A stretch of DNA of 64,000 nt from CBDCYS01 sp965224215 (lineage in GTDB: Bacteria; Acidobacteriota; Terriglobia; Bryobacterales; UBA6623), in contig CBDCYS010000051.1 in NCBI GenBank assembly GCA_965224215.1, forward strand, positions 124,001-188,000, read 5' to 3'. Positions within the stretch are counted from its first letter, which is position 1, and each line of letters begins with the position of its first letter. A model generated the notes under the pieces. It did not search any database, had not been told where the DNA came from, and saw only the letters and a list, made by a program, of their open reading frames with translations. Positions 63,840 to 64,000 of this stretch are shown in pieces. The position numbers and the translations under genes are program-made.

Positions 63840-64000
63840 TGTAGTCGGACATCAAAAAATTTCTCCCTAGGGCAAAGCCCCAAGGAAAGTGAAAAGGTTT
63901 AAAGGGTCAGACCTGACCTCTGGAACGTCGGCATTGGGTTCCGCTGTGCCCTGGGGCCAGCGCTAAGATGAGGTTACTTCGTCGGTCTCTCTTGAGGCTG
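63840..64000. other. Window end, no gene seen
   Basis: A CCTAGGGCAAAGCCCCAAGG inverted motif lies at about 63867-63886. No frame with support. Confidence 0.3.

Overview
The window is a GC-rich chromosomal segment. The best fit is an acidobacterium of the Solibacter/Bryobacter type; a planctomycete or verrucomicrobial host is less likely but possible. The case rests on the family mix: a PSCyt1/DUF1549/DUF1553 cytochrome paired with a DUF1501 protein, Tat-exported Gfo/Idh/MocA, fucosidase-like and GMC/gluconate-dehydrogenase-subunit-3 proteins, an RraA-like aldolase, and very many insertion sequences. This is inference from gene families; no rRNA or tRNA gene lies in the window.

Layout. 1-10.8 kb is ordinary chromosome: a partial acyl-CoA oxidase-like gene, a NarL-type response regulator, a POTRA-rich exported protein, an islet of three small minus-strand genes, an SGNH hydrolase, ligA, a diacylglycerol-kinase-family gene and a YdjM-like membrane protein. 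10.9-13.6 kb is a junction of an ISNCY-type transposase, a decayed group II intron whose reverse transcriptase stops after 26 codons, and two tandem Gly-Gly-leader peptide genes. 14-18.6 kb carries an HD-GYP response regulator with a nonsense codon, an FGE-like protein, an IS200/IS605 TnpA followed by an array of hairpins, a YihY/BrkB protein and a hemerythrin protein.

18.67-28.94 kb is a nest of mobile elements. Two IS1380-type copies bound a 10.27-kb block flanked by the same 5-bp repeat TGTCA. Inside lie a third IS1380 copy, three IS1595-type copies, a 530-bp non-autonomous derivative (MITE) and the remains of two polysaccharide-biosynthesis genes. Almost every insertion can be ordered in time from its target duplication. 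The same 530-bp MITE recurs at 52.7 and 59.9 kb, and a fourth intact IS1380 copy lies at 53.3-55.1 kb.

29-33.4 kb holds a frameshifted PSD1-type cytochrome gene and its DUF1501 partner. 33.4-35.7 kb is repeat-rich: a long hairpin, a 20-bp tandem repeat, a 12/15-bp minisatellite and a broken IS110. 35.7-51.6 kb is chromosomal again: two glycosyltransferases, a GMC oxidoreductase with an in-frame stop and its small subunit, ribonuclease J with a probable CTG start, a methyltransferase, a GT4 glycosyltransferase, an RraA-like aldolase, an MBL hydrolase with a His-rich N-terminus, a Gfo/Idh/MocA oxidoreductase and a fucosidase-like protein lacking the usual nucleophile. Three copies of a roughly 117-bp three-hairpin repeat with CTCAGA/TCTGAG ends lie here. 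51.6-58.4 kb is a second IS cluster (IS1595, MITE, IS1380, IS4, a second IS1380 subtype). 58.5-61.5 kb contains scrambled pentapeptide-repeat genes and an HD-domain gene split by the MITE. The window ends with an RpoD-like sigma factor.

Recurring theme: gene decay. At least seven genes carry a nonsense codon, a frameshift or an insertion, next to repeated families of hairpins and mobile DNA.
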